In this document: positions 1 to 27,879 of the stretch, piece after piece
Numbering within the stretch: the stretch's first letter is position 1
Layout: the number at the start of each line of letters is the position of its first letter
Assembly (NCBI RefSeq): GCF_052324685.1
Contig: NC_135212.1
Span: 48,454,809-48,518,808, forward strand
Reading direction: 5' to 3'
DNA from: Brachyhypopomus gauderio
Taxonomy: Eukaryota; Chordata; Actinopteri; Gymnotiformes; Hypopomidae
DNA length: 64,000 nt
Position numbers and translations under genes: made by a program
The notes under the pieces: generated by a model
Database searches by the model: none
The model's input: only the letters and a program-made list of their open reading frames with translations
What the model was told of the DNA's origin: nothing

Positions 1-15215
<15,215 letters not shown>

Positions 15216-17894
15216 AGCACTGGAGAACTGTGCAGACTGACCGCTACAGGCCCTTTGGTTCCCCACAACTGGCTTATCTGTTCATTTAGGCTGCTAAGCT
15301 GAAGACCTCAGACATTGGTATTGTGCTAACTCTGAGTACTAAACCAAAGGCAAACTCCTCTTCGTCAGCATACTGTTTTAAGTGGTTGTTTAACTGAGAG
15401 TCTATCTGCCTGTAGCAATTGTGACATTTAAAATCTACCAAAGACTCCAGAGGCTGAGATCTGGGTTCAGACTCCTTGTCTTCTCATGGGCGAATTCTCA
15501 ATTCTGTCTCTTCCGGTTGTAAAGATGTATACCAAATGAGTCTTTAAATCAATGTTTACTGAGGTTTATAATTATCCATCTGTCATCTCCATGAAATACA
15601 CCATGATTCTGGTTTGTTGAAAAAGCTGTGGTTTGCAGCCATTGGTCAGCCTCAGATCAGCCAGAAGATGACTGGACCTTTTAGCCTTTTAAAGCTCAAA
15701 CCATATATTTAACATACATTTGCATAGCCTATACATCACATATTGGAATAACATAATTTCTTGAATATGTATTAACCAGTCTCATTGTTTTAAAAAGTGA
15801 TAGTAATTGTTCTGCTCAGACCTGTTACTTTCCTTTGGATTCACTCACTGCTAACATGGAACCAGACACAGGTGACTCATCTCATTAGCCATGTCTATTT
15901 GTCTATAAGACCATGTTTGTTTGTTTTATATGTGCCAGAAAACAGTGTTATCAAAATGTTATTGATAAGGTAAAAGTATTCAATTTGTGATATTTATGAG
16001 TAATATTCTACATGTAAAATAAATATTGCTTTTTTAAGGTAAATGTATAAAATATGAGTGGGACTCTTCTTTTAAACAATATGTTGATAAATTTATGTCT
16101 GTGTGGCATATGGTTTATTTCAGTTTAGGAATAGCCAAGATAAATCGGCTATTAATCTCTAGGAGATGCTGAAACATTCTGGATCAGCCATTACACAGTA
16201 GCACTTTTTCGTTTGAGTCTTTATTTTGGGTAAAAGAAAAGGCACATGGCTAGGGGTGCCACCCAGCTCTGTGAAATCCATTTGTGTGTATGGTTTTTGA
16301 ATTAAGCAAAATGTAAAGCAGTGGCCCGCTGTTCGGGTAAATCAAGGGTCCAGCTGTTGGTCTTCTGGTCGTTTGTGGTGGTGGTGGTGGGGGGGGTGTG
16401 AGCGTGGAGCCAAGGGTGTGTCTCCTGTGACTGCTCCCTTGGGCCAGCACACCACGTGCTATTTATAGAGCAGTGAGGTTTCAACTGCATCATTCTCTGT
16501 AAAGCTCTTTCCATAGTGTAGCCTCATTTGCACCATACATACAGGACATAAAGCTCGGATTAAGCTGCGGTCCGCTGATCGGACAGGTTGGCTGCTTAAC
16601 TCTTGTACTGTGGACCTGCTTTAAACAAAGCATGTTCAAATCTGCTGGTAATTTTTGTTAGTTTCAACCATTGAGATTCTGCTCATTTTGTTGTCTTGTT
16701 GGGCTTAATCTACATAGACAAGTTTAACACAGCAACACAAGCTCACAGTCAACATTATTTCGATATTTTGGTCTGGGCCTGAGGAGAATTGTTTCAATCC
16801 ACAGAAATGATCTTCAGGTTGCAGGCTGTTTGTTTTTTCTGTGGGTAGCCTCCAGATTTAGTGGCTGTCAGGCACAAAACAGCATGTTTGTTCCACTACA
16901 ACCACAAGGACTTATGAAACTCCTAGACCCACACAAACGATGGCTGCTGGTCATTCACTTGCAGAGTCCATATTTTAGGAAACGTCCATTTTAGAACTAA
17001 AAATGCAGACGCGTATTTGCAATCCTAAATATGCATCTCACAACTTTATTTTCCTGGAATAACCAGTGTACCATAACAGTACATCTTGGTGCCCTGTATA
17101 TGCATCCACTGGGGAGAATTTAACAGAATTCAATATGGAATTATTTTATGTCACAGCAACATTTTATCAAAATGCATTGAGAGCGCAATTTTAGCGCCAC
17201 ACTTTACATTGATGGCACAACTGATACTAACTGTGCTGCTTTATGATAGCATGGCAATAATTTTTGAGTATTAAACCAAAGGCAAAACTCCTCTCTGTAA
17301 TTTCAGCATACTGTGCTGGTCCTTTGTAGTCTATTCCAGAGTTGTGGAACAGGACCAAGAACAGTCATATTTGTGCCTGTCCTCCAGAAGGCTACAATGT
17401 CATTGAGGGGTGGAGATGTTGTTTTTAATGAAAGCGATGTACATTAGCCTTCTAATTCCTTTAAGCGTCCTTGTGTGTCAGTGGTCATTTCATTTCTATA
17501 AAGGTCAGTGTGTGTAGAATAAAATCAAATAGGTGCATGGTGCCTCAAGAAACGAGTACTTTTAGAGATATTTCAGACATTGCGGTGATGCGTTATATTA
17601 AGTGATTTACCTAGGTAGATAAAAAACTTGTACTACTATAAGGCCTACACCCAACCTACCAAAAATAATACCTCAAATATCTATGCTAACGCAATACTGT
17701 TAGGTCCAAGCAGACCCACAGAGTGATCAAATTGGGTTGTAAGTTAATACTGTAAGGACACACTTGAACAACTGCAATAAGCAAAGGAAATCAAACAGAA
17801 AGGTGTCAGGAGAGGATGCTCAGTGTGTAAAGTGGTCAGACAGCATTCCCACACCACTGGGATGGTGTGTCCATGCCAGATCGGCTCATTAAAG
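15216..17894. other. radil 3' flank / intergenic, no gene seen
   Basis: Likely begins with the radil 3' UTR; the first AATAAA is at 16018. No reading frame resembles a known protein. A roughly 45-base sequence around 15333-15375 (ACTAAACCAAAGGCAAACTC) recurs at about 17268-17312, so part of this stretch is an unclassified dispersed repeat. Confidence 0.5.
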
Positions 17895-18585
17895 CACAGG
17901 TGTCAAACTCGAGGCCCGCGGGACAAATGTGGCCCGAGAGAGCTTAAAAAGACAAATAGTCAACAACAAAAAAACGTGCAGTGACCAAAAACTTCCCACA
18001 ATTATGTTACCTGCGAAGTGACGACGTCTCGACACTGCAGTGTTTCCATATCGATGCGATTTTCTCAATAAGTGTAATTGAGAAATACAAAATGATGATC
18101 CCAAAATGTCCAGGAGAAAAGCGAATACGTTTGTTCTTCAAGGTGAAAAACGGGTATGAGTGGCGGTTGTCAAAGAGTACAATATACGTCGGCATTTGGC
18201 GACCAAACACGGAGTTAAGTATGCCAAAATTAGGCAGCAAGAAAAACAACAAATTGCCAAAGAATTAAAAGGCAAACTGCGATCGCAACAGAATGTGTTC
18301 ACAACCACAAACGAAGCGGCAGTAAAAATTGTGGCTGAATAAATCGCCGCGCTTCGGCGCAGATGCAGCGTTTTGAAGCACAATCGCTATTTTCAGTTAT
18401 TTGATATTTCAAGTTTTGAACAAAGTAAATGTGATATCTACTTAATGGTATTTTTCTTTATTCACTTGGATAGTTTGATCGTTGATTGATGGAGTAATGT
18501 GGGTTTCATAACCTAAAGGATTTATGGCCCAATGTGGGCAACGATTATGCTGATGTGGCCCTCAGTGAAAAGTTGGACAGCCCTG
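17895..18585 (+). mobile_element. Deleted hAT transposon with BED-type transposase remnant
   Basis: The ends CACAGGTGTCAAAC and (minus strand) CAGGGCTGTCCAAC pair as imperfect inverted repeats. The flanking 8-bp TSD is CATTAAAG / CATTAAGG (17887-17894, 18586-18593; one mismatch). The interior encodes a broken N-terminal transposase segment of the GTF2IRD2/Charlie type, including EYNIRRHLATKHGVKYAK (about 18174-18228) and LRSQQNVFTT. A frameshift precedes this segment and the catalytic domain is missing. Confidence 0.8.
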
Positions 18586-19138
18586 CATTAAGGGATGTGT
18601 GTCTCCCTCTGGAGGTGGTTGGGGAAGTTGTCACACATTTAAAATCGAAGCTGTACAGTAATTGGCTACGTGTTTTGCAAGAGAAGAGATTCACATCTTT
18701 GCTGTGTGACGAACCATCACTCCTTTTTGCAGTGTCAGTAAGATGACTGGTCGATGGCCTTAAACCTGTGATCTGACCAGGCTTAGCGGCTGTTCTCAGT
18801 TTTGCTACAAATTGCGTCAGATATGGGATGGTATTGCGAGACCAATAAGAGCGGACACAATCATAGGGACGTCCCCTGTTGTGAGGGGATGGTCTGGTGA
18901 GGAAGGACAGTTGTAACCCTGGATGAGGGGTGCACACGCAACCAGATGAACATGCAAAGCACACTGGTGCACATGTGGGGTCCAATGTTAGTGATGGTCA
19001 CTCTCTGGAGGAATAGGTCGTGTGAGGGGTTGTACTGCTGTGCTGGTGAGTTGGCAGGACACACCGGACCCCCCCCCCCACCGGAGGACGTGGGTTACAG
19101 GCAGAGAAGAGCAGCCGTGGTCCGCTCTATTGTCTATT

Positions 19139-19330
19139 GGGCAGTCGTGGCCTGGCGGTAGGGAACTGGTCTTGTGACTGGAGGGTCGTGGGTTCGATTC
19201 CCAGACCTGAGGCCATGACTCAGGTGCCCCTGAGCAAGACCCTTAACCCTCAATTGCTCACTTGTATAAAAATGTAAGTCACTCTGGATAAGGGCGTCTG
19301 CCAAATGCCGTAAATGTAAATGTAAATTGT
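19139..19330 (+). mobile_element. tRNA-derived SINE
   Basis: The tRNA-like head has an A-box region (GTGGCCTGGCGGTAGG) and a perfect RNA polymerase III B box GGTTCGATTCC at 19191-19201. It is followed by the tail CACTCTGGATAAGGGCGTCT and TGTAAA repeats. A related tail fragment is at about 20845-20893. Confidence 0.8.
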
Positions 19331-19958
19331 GATTAAACAGAAAGCCGAAATATGCCCAGCAACCTGGCCCGAGATTTAAATCTGGCCAAATTACAAGATG
19401 AACATTGGTTAGTAAATACAGCAACCTTTTAAAGAAAAGGATGCAAAACTCAGAACAGTAGCTGAGAACACAAAAAGGCCAAAACACAGAAAACAGGAGG
19501 TAAATTGGTACAGCTTTATTTACATGCACAGACAAAGACAATACAATGAAATATTTACCAGAAGAAATGTATTAAATACATAGCAGGGGGAAGAAAACTG
19601 GTTTACAAAATGAAAGCCATGCTTTGACAAAAATGATATCAAGGGAAATCTTACACAATTCTACAAAATTGAGTACAGTATAAAAATAAATAACTTTTGT
19701 TTATAAAAATATATTTTTAAAGGGCAAACCTCTTTTCAGATCTTGTTGGAAGTGAGATACGAGAACCAGTCACAAAGCCAAACTCCAGGAACATCAGCTA
19801 ATCAGGGCATGGTCAGATGTCAAAGAAGAGCAGGACAACAACTCAAAGCTAAGCAGAGAAGAGCTGGTGGGCTTCAGAGATCAGATTATCACAGTAGGCT
19901 GGACAAGTTTGACTTCTAGTCAACACTATTCGGTGGTTTCAGTTACAACACTGCATAC

Positions 19959-20541
19959 AATAATAATAATTATTATTATTATTTGTATAGCACCTTTCAT
20001 ACATGCATGCAACTTAAAGTGCTTTACAGAATAAATAAAAGGAAACATTAAAAAGGAAGCAAAGATAAGAAGACAAAAAAAATGTTAATAAATTAAAGAT
20101 AAAAAGGAAATAAACATCATAAAATAATGTAATAAAGTGACAAATTATAAAATAATAGACATGGAAAACTATTAAAAGAATTAGAACAGAGTTAGAGCTC
20201 CTTAACTAAAAGCAGATCTAAACAGGAAAGTTTTGAGATTCTTCTTGAAGCTATGCAGGGATGAAATGCCTCTGAGCTCCTCAGGAAGAGAGTTCCAGAG
20301 CTTTGGGCCATAGTGACTAAAAGCACCCTCGCCAATCTTTAATCGGCTTTTAGGAATCACCAGTAGATTACTGTTTGAAGACCTGAGAGACCTGACTGGA
20401 ACATATCTACCCATCATTTCACTGAGGTAAAGAGGAGCAAGACCATGAAGACATAAAAAAACCATCACCAGAACCTTAAAATCTATTCTAAAGCTGACAG
20501 GTAACCAGTGCAGTGAGTGGAGTGCAGGTGTAATATGATCT
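19959..20541 (-). mobile_element. LINE 3' end, 5'-truncated
   Basis: The minus strand encodes the C-terminal tail of a fish reverse transcriptase (GLAPLYLSEMM, VRSLRSSNSN, GPKLWNSLPEELRG, FKKNLKTFLF at about 20202-20468). This is followed by a 3' UTR (AAAGTGC / GTGCTATACAAATAATAAT) ending in a TAA/ATT microsatellite at the low-coordinate side. Confidence 0.75.
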
Positions 20542-20569
20542 CTCTTTCTCCCTTCCTCTCCCTAGTACC

Positions 20570-21535
20570 TCAGTCTCTCTCCCTAGACCCTCAGATGGGC
20601 CACAGTACAACACAGCAGTCTAGCATGAATATTATCTTGAGTTCACACCTAGCAACAGTTTAAGAGGTTGACACTAGGTTTTAAATATTGTGACGTCACA
20701 CCGCTTACCCTTGAAACGTGCATGTTTGTCACAAAACCACCAAGATCATTATGTCTGCCGTACTATAACACCAAATACTACACCGCCATGTTATACCAAG
20801 GGGAGGTATTTGGTATTCCTCACCTACCACTGTAAAACTGACTGAAACTGTAAGTCACTGTGGGTAAGAGTGTAAAAGCATTGTAGGAAATGAGCAAGGA
20901 AGTGTTCACTGAGACGTGCTTCATGATAGGGAGCCAAAGAGTTCTCGTGATGGAGTATGACAGTGCCACTTCCATCCAGCAAGGATTCCTAAGGATTCCT
21001 TCTTAATCCGGAGTCACTCCACCTATATCAGAATGACAGATGGGAAAATGAAAGGTAATCTTAAACCGTGCTGTAATTTTGATTCATCCCGTCAGAAATA
21101 CTACAGAAAATCAAAACACGGGTGTTTTCAGTCTCAAATTACTTTGCAACTTTAAAAATTCAGGAGTCCAAAGTTTTACTGCTGTAAAAAGTATTTGCTC
21201 CGAGCAGCAAACTGAAATCGGTTCTTTCATCTGTGAGATCCGTATGTTACCAACGATTTTCCCTTACGTTTTACAACTAGCTCAGACATGGACATCATGC
21301 TGCATAACCACTGTTCATAGTTGTAACGTTTTCCTCGCCAACATATTCAAAGTCCCCGAGTTGTGAATCTGAGTCAGGTTACTATGTGTACCAGTTAATA
21401 GCAAGAGGCCCAACTGTTCCTAGAGATCTACTGCCCTGAAGATGTTTTGGTTCCAATCCTGAGCCAGATCCATTATGTAATTTCAATGTTGGTTCTAAAC
21501 TCTTTAGGGTGGTATGTGTCCAAGAACTGTATGAC
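20570..21535. other. Intergenic, no gene seen
   Basis: Holds only a SINE-tail-like fragment (20845-20893); nothing else recognised. Confidence 0.4.
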
Positions 21536-21539
21536 TGGA

Positions 21540-21650
21540 ACTGTCCAACATCATCGGGCAAAGGTAGGGTACACCAGGGAACACGCAAACTCCACACAGA
21601 ATGGCCCGGACTGGGAATCAAACCCAGACCCCCTGTGAGGTGAGTGCTAA
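21540..21650 (-). mobile_element. SINE-like fragment, minus orientation
   Basis: Reading the minus strand gives a B-box-like GGTTTGATTCC followed by the common fish string GTGTGGAGTTTGCGTGTTC. Head and tail are incomplete. Confidence 0.5.
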
Positions 21651-22279
21651 ACACCATAATGTAACGAATGGAACTTAAAATGAATGTAATGTAAAATTGA
21701 TGCAACTTGCCAGAGTGCCGGTGTTGTGTGCGCTGGGGAGGCTGTTCTGAAGAAGGGATGGACGTTCTGTCATCCTGACGGTTCGGAAAAGCCCAGGGAC
21801 GGACAGAACTTTGATGGGGACACGTTTCCTCCACAGAAAGCTTCAGGTCACAATTCTCTATTAACACATTAGAGACACAACCAAACAGTGATGGCAATGC
21901 AAAATGACAAAGAATAATGAACCATATTTGTTAAGCTACTCAAAGTGACAGCGCATTTTATTTCTGATAACTGCCGACTGCATTCATTCGTGCTGGGAAC
22001 TAAAGATTTGAGAGTGACCCACGCTGCTGCTAACATAGCAGAGCGACTCAGTGAAATAATGGCAAAGTTTAGAATCCCCGCGGGAAAAGGGTCGCTCTTG
22101 TACACGACTATGCCGTGAACTCTTCGACTGGGAGAAGAACTGAGCAGATAACCGAACTAGTGTTTAGATGAACCAGGAAACATCGTTAGTCACACAAGGT
22201 TACTCCTGGCGTTAGTGGTAAATGCGCATAGATGCGGCAGCCCGGCATTAAAGATAAAACTTCACAAATGTGTATCCCG

Positions 22280-22403
22280 GTCAAAATGGGAAATTATTTT
22301 TTTTTGGGGGGGGGGGGGGGGGGGGGGGGTCGATTGGTCGATTAGTCGGAGTAAATGACGACCATTGGTCGACTAAAAAAATCATTGGTCGTGGACAGCC
22401 CTA
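22280..22403. mobile_element. One end of a hAT-type element
   Basis: On the minus strand the end reads TAGGGCTGTCCACGACCAAT, a typical hAT terminus, followed by GTCGAC repeats and a poly-G/C run of about 25 bases. No partner end or target duplication was found. Confidence 0.45.
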
Positions 22404-22437
22404 CTGATCAGAATCCTCTTTGTGTTTTTTTTAAGCT

Positions 22438-23865
22438 AAGAATTTACTGACAGGAGCAGATTCTACACATGGTCTACAATTAGAACCTTCAGGACTATGT
22501 GCCAATGTTATTAATGACACTCAAATGCCAGGATGTTTTTAGCACTCTTCACGTGAACACTAAAAGCCCACCCATAAGGGACACACTAATAAATTATTCA
22601 ATCACTACACCACGATATACTGGCCACATCCCACACACAACAAATTGAGCAAATGAAATTATAAAATGATGAGATCATATTTTAAGTAAACGAATGTTAA
22701 TTAAATATTTCATGAGTTGATGTGTTTTCAGGATGCTTTTTCAACTTTTCTTTTTGTTTACTTGCAATGATATTATAACTACTGCAGGGGTCACTATTGA
22801 GTGACCAACACAGTGTCAATTCTGTGTCAACACAGTTTGTGTAGTGTGTTGATACACTCCTTGAGGTATCATCTTCCCATCACTAGGACACACTTTAATA
22901 AATTATTCAATCACTACACCATGAGATACTGGCCACAGCCCATAGTGACCTGTTCCACTGTGTTACACTGCTATGGAAGGAGGAAATTCCTCCACTTGGC
23001 CTACCTGAAGGATCCCTGCCAAGACATTTTAAAATCCTGCAGGCAGCACGGACACGTCGAAGGCAAGTGAACAAGGCACCTGTAGTGAGACATGAATACC
23101 ATTAATACACTAATGGAATGCACTATAATGTCAACACATTTTAATTCCTTTTGAAATCAAACAGACAATTTCAAATTTTACCCAGGTCTTGAATATATTA
23201 AACAATCATATTTAAAACATCTTAAAACAGTAGAATATTTCCCCTTTGGACATAGCAGACTGTGGAATTACAATCTAAACACATTAATAATATTTTCAGC
23301 ACTTAACATGAATGCAGGATTCCTAAAAAGAACAAACAATGGGATGTACAGCAAGTGTCAGTTCATGACTTAATTGTAGCACATTTATAACAAGCCTGGG
23401 CTGCAGCTTTAAAGACAGAAAATAGCACGCAGTATGCAAGTATACTGTATCTAAATAACACCAATGACGGCTCTTGTATTCCTATGCCTCATGCATATAT
23501 TTGTTTTCTAACAAATATTAAAGTAAGCTGCAAGAAAGTAATGTGTAAACTACAACACACTGATGCCTGTAGGAAAGCACTATGCTGGTACAAATTCCCT
23601 AACCAAATATCAGTATTTCTTCTTTATAGCTCAAGTTACCCCAAAGGACAATCTGAGGGTGGTCAATCTATAAAATTGATTTGCAAATTCTAAATTCACA
23701 GCCAAATATCTTAAATGCATTATCGCTATTACTGAATAAGAAATTATTTTTTGGCTAGTCGTTTTAAAAAGCTTGATTTAACAAGTAAAAACTAATGTCT
23801 TATAATGTCATCCCTTGAACCACCACCTCTTTAAGATGGAATATTTTCACAGAATTTTTTTAATT
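22438..23865. repeat. Tandem duplication, copy 1 (about 1.4 kb)
   Basis: 22438-22634 and 22887-23865 recur almost base for base at 23866-23934, 25246-25385 and 26579 to about 27535. This copy keeps both empty insertion sites (LINE site near 22490, hAT site near 22625 and 22935). 22635-22886 is absent from copy 2 and is flanked by a 55-base direct repeat. No gene recognised. Confidence 0.9.
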
Positions 23866-23934
23866 AAGAATTGACTGACAGGAGCAGATTCTACACATGG
23901 TCTACAATTAGAACCTTCAGGACTATGTGCCAAT

Positions 23935-25243
23935 TGATCTGTGAAAATCTGTCGGCTAGAATGAAAGGAAAGATCTATAGGACAGTAGTGAGACCTGCTA
24001 TGTTGTATGGACTGGAGACAGTGGCACTGACAAAGACAGGTGAGGGAGATGGAGGTGTCTGAGATGAAGATGTTGAGATTCTCATTTGGAGTGACGAGGA
24101 AGGATAGGATCAGAAATTAGTTTATTAGTAGGTATGCTGACGAACCAACGTTCGATGCGAAAAATTCTGGCTCAGTAATGTGTTCCAAACTACGTTGTAC
24201 TTTTGTAAAGGTGTCATATAACATCACTCCTCACCGCCTAGCAGGTGTATGCTTTTTCCTGAATAATACTGTGACTTCGTTAAGCACAACCCAGCCAATC
24301 ATCAGGCACTATTTATAGTCAACTGAGGCGATTTCAGGTTGGGAGACCAGCGATAAGATACTTTGTTGTTTTCAAGCGGTCTGTTTTCTTCATCAACGCT
24401 CCGGACACCATCGAAATATATGTGGACCTGAAAATACAGCTTTTATCTCAACACTGACCAAATTTAATCGAAATCCGTGCAGGTGAAAGTATTTTACTAG
24501 ACCGCGGAAAATAAGTAGTCATGATTGACATTGGTGTATCGAACGTCACGGTAGCTAGCAACTTTAGGCTAAAAGTGGCGTCTCGGTTTAACTCGTTCCC
24601 ACAGTGTTTTCTTGAAATCGGTACTGATACCAGTGTTGTGTAGTTTAATCTCATTGTTTTCTGATATAACTTGTTGTTAAATGGTAATATAGTTAACATA
24701 ACTTCGAATTAGATTATGATTAATTATTAATTATGATTAATTAGAATTAGATTATGTGAATTTCAGTCACACGACTTCTATTGTAATTAATGTATTATAT
24801 TTTAATGTGATACATGATATTATAAATATCATTACTTTATCAATTCTCAACCAATTTTCAAAATCCAGGTATCATTTTAAAGGTATATTTCAGCTCTGTC
24901 TAGATATGTGATTCTTTTTAAGCTTGGGGCTGTTTGAAAATTGTGTCATCATACCTAGTATTAGAGGATCAGCACATGTAGATAAAGTTAGAGAAGTGAG
25001 ATTGAGATGGTTTGGACATGCACAGAGGAGGGAGGAGAGGTATATTGGTAAGAGGGTCTTGAGGATGGAACTTCCAGGCAAGAGGAGGAGAGGTAGACCT
25101 AAGAGGAGGTTTATGGATGCAGTGGTAGAGGATATGAGAGTGGCTGGTGTTTCAGATGACGACACTCAGGACAGGGCCAGATGGAGGAGCTTGATCCGCT
25201 GTGGTGACGCCTAAACGTGAATTGCCGAAAGAAGAAGAAGAAG
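23935..25243 (+). mobile_element. 5'-truncated RTE-type LINE, itself interrupted
   Basis: Two coding pieces of one reverse-transcriptase C-terminus are seen: ARMKGKIYRTVVRPAMLYGL (about 23955-24015) and, after an 830-base insertion, VRLRWFGHAQRR with PGKRRRGRPKRRFMDAV and RWRSLIRCGDA (to 25213). It ends in a GAA-repeat tail, and a 16-bp target duplication AGGACTATGTGCCAAT lies at 23919-23934 and 25244-25259. Stop codons in the first piece show it is dead. Confidence 0.85.
24129..24958. mobile_element. Unclassified DNA element inserted in the LINE
   Basis: Splits the LINE coding sequence. The ends TAGGTATGCTGAC and (minus strand) CTAGGTATGATGAC are short inverted repeats. TATTAG is directly repeated on both sides (24123-24128, 24959-24964). 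No open reading frame of note; family not recognised. Confidence 0.6.
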
Positions 25244-25385
25244 AGGACTATGTGCCAATGTTATTAATGACACTCAAATGCCAGGATGTTGGTAGCACTC
25301 TTCACTTGAACACTAAAAGCCCACCCATAAGGGACACACTTTAATAAATTATTCAATCACTACACCATGAGATACTGGCCACATC

Positions 25386-26578
25386 TAGGGGTGTGCGATT
25401 TGACGATATAAAATCGTGAATGGCGATAACGAGTGGAGAATCGCAGGCGATCTACCAAATTAGAGAAATCGCATTGATCGCCTTTGCCAATCAGCGCAAT
25501 GACTTTTTTTAATGCTGGTTCCCGCCGATGCGGCCGACGTAGGACTGACCAATCACAGCGAACTGTGCGTCTTCCACGCCTCCATGTTGTGTTTGTAATA
25601 ACTAAAAGTGGACAACAATGGCTGAAAGCCAAACCGAGGAGCTGGTAAAGAAGAGGAAATCCACCTCTGTAATCTGGAATTGGTTCGGATTTTATTCCAC
25701 TGACCAAGACCGATATGATTCAGCATATGTAAGGTGTGCAAAGAACATGTAAAAACGTCCGATGCCAGTACAACAAATTTATTCAAATCACTTGAGACGT
25801 AGGCATCCCAAGGAATATGCCGAAAGTGAAACAATGCGGGCAGCGGGGGCAGCCACCTCACAAGCTGCGGCCTCGGTGGTTTATACTTTCACGAGTGACC
25901 GTAGCGTGCGACTCCGCACACCTCACGCGAACCCCCGCGAACGGCGGAAGCGTTTATACAGGTACTTCAACTTGCCGCGTCACTCCGCATTCTTTGCAGT
26001 GTTCTCCGAAATGATATGTGGTAGTATAAAGAAACACCCCTCAAAAACAGGGGGAGGAACATTTACCTGACGAATTTTAATGTAGCTTTGTGTTTCAGGT
26101 TTGAAAAGTGCTGGAATTTAGGCTAAAGTACTTGAAAATGCTTGAAATTGTAACTACTTCGTTTCACAACAAATATCTGTCTGACTGAACAGTTATTACG
26201 TTAACAAATACGAGCCTCTTGTAATTCCAAGACGAAACATGAGAGAACGTGAAGACTTTAAGATTGGGCGTTTTGAAAATAAACAACCATTAAATAATGT
26301 GATAAAAAGCGAATTATTTCGAATCATTTAGACTATATGTATAAATATTTAACTTAATTAAGTTTAATGTGCTGGGAAATATTGTATATTTAGTGCAATA
26401 GTGCACTTTATCAGTGTCACTCATTAAAATCTGCTTAGAAAGAAAGCGTTGTAGCCCCCCCCCCCCCCCCCCCCCCCCCCTTTTTTTTGGATGGAATATT
26501 GTGATTAAAAAATCGAAATCGTGATTTTATGCAAAAAAAAATCATGCTAAAATGTTTTTCCCATATCACCCACCACTA
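25386..26578. mobile_element. Defective hAT transposon with ZBED-type BED-finger remnant
   Basis: The TSD is GCCACATC / GCTACATC (25378-25385, 26579-26586). The ends TAGGGGTGTGCGAT and (minus strand) TAGTGGTGGGTGAT are inverted repeats. From 25619 it encodes MAESQTEELVKKRKSTSVIW and then, after frameshifts, VCKEHVKTSDASTTNLF and HLRRRHPKEYAESETMRAAG, as in ZBED1-like hAT transposases. The catalytic part is replaced by a module shared with the element at 7083-8073. Contains a C-run at 26455-26480. Confidence 0.85.
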
Positions 26579-27879
26579 GCTACATCCCATAGTGACCTGT
26601 TCCACTGTGTTACACTGCTATGGAAGGAGGAAATTCCTCCACTTGGCCTACCTGAAGGATCCCTGCCAAGACATTTTAAAATCCTGCAGGCAGCACGGAC
26701 ACGTCGAAGGCAAGTGAACAAGGCACCTGTAGTGAGACATGAATACCATTAATACACTAATGGAATGCACTATAATGTCAACACATTTTAATTCCTTTTG
26801 AAATCAAACAGACGATTTCAAATTTTACCCAGGTCTTGAATATATTAAACAATCATATTTAAAACATCTTAAAACAGTAGAATATTTCCCCTTTGGACAT
26901 AGCAGACTGTGGAATTACAATCTAAACACATTAATAATATTTTCAGCACTTAACATGAATGCAGGATTCCTAAAAAGAACAAACAATGGGATGTACAGCA
27001 AGTGTCAGTTCATGACTTAATTGTAGCACATTTATAACAAGCCTGGGCTGCAGCTTTAAAGACAGAAAATAGCACGCAGTATGCAAGTATACTGTATCTA
27101 AATAACACCAATGACGGCTCTTGTATTCCTATGCCTCATGCATATATTTGTTTTCTAACAAATATTAAAGTAAGCTGCATGAAAGTAATGTGTAAACTAC
27201 AACACACTGATGCCTGTAGGAAAGCACTATGCTGGTACAAATTCCCTAACCAAATATCAGTATTTCTTCTTTATAGCTCAAGTTACCCCAAAGGACAATC
27301 TGAGGGTGGTCAATCCATAAAATTGATTTGCAAATTCTAAATTCACAGCCAAATATCTTAAATGCATTATCGCTATTACTGAATAAGAAATCAATTTTTG
27401 TCTAGTCGTTTTAAAAAAGCTTGATTTAACAAGTAAAAAAGTCCTGCCAAAGTATGAATGCTAAAGACATTATATAATCTGTCATCCCTTGAACCACCAC
27501 CTCTTTAAGACGGACTGTTTTCACAGCGAGATCCATTTGACTATTAAACATACTATACTATTAAACATACTGTACTATTAAACATACTGTACTATTGTAG
27601 TTAGTATAGCAGCATTGGTCTGGCTGGCTGCACGAGAGTGTTCGAGCTCTAGATCAGATGTGTCAGGTAAACATCCACACTCCACGTTAGCATGTTATCG
27701 CTAGTTCGGTGCCTGTAAAGGCAGCTAAGAAGACGTAAAACGCCTAAAACTACAAAAGGAAAGTTTAAACAATGTCGTTTAAATCGTTACATGACACTGT
27801 AAAGATTGATGTTCGAAGGAAAAACTGTCTTTCGTGACTATTTTCTCACCTCTAAAATCAGTCATGTCGGTAAAAACAC

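Larger units (their letters stand above)
23866..27535. repeat. Tandem duplication, copy 2, split by two insertions
   Basis: Same sequence as copy 1 but interrupted by a LINE (23935-25243) and a hAT element (25386-26578). Differences from copy 1 are a few single bases over about 900 bases, for example within the pair 23484-23693 and 27131-27340. The duplication is therefore recent. Confidence 0.9.

Noticed and set aside
19139-19210. tRNA gene
   Set aside because: The B box is intact but the anticodon and acceptor arms do not fold as a tRNA, and a SINE body follows.
22280-22403. Complete hAT element at the GTCGAC-rich stretch
   Set aside because: Only one terminus is visible; no partner or target duplication.
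23484-27340. Two nearly identical 69-codon frames at 23484 and 27131
   Set aside because: The similarity comes from the DNA-level tandem duplication; no known protein and no splice context.
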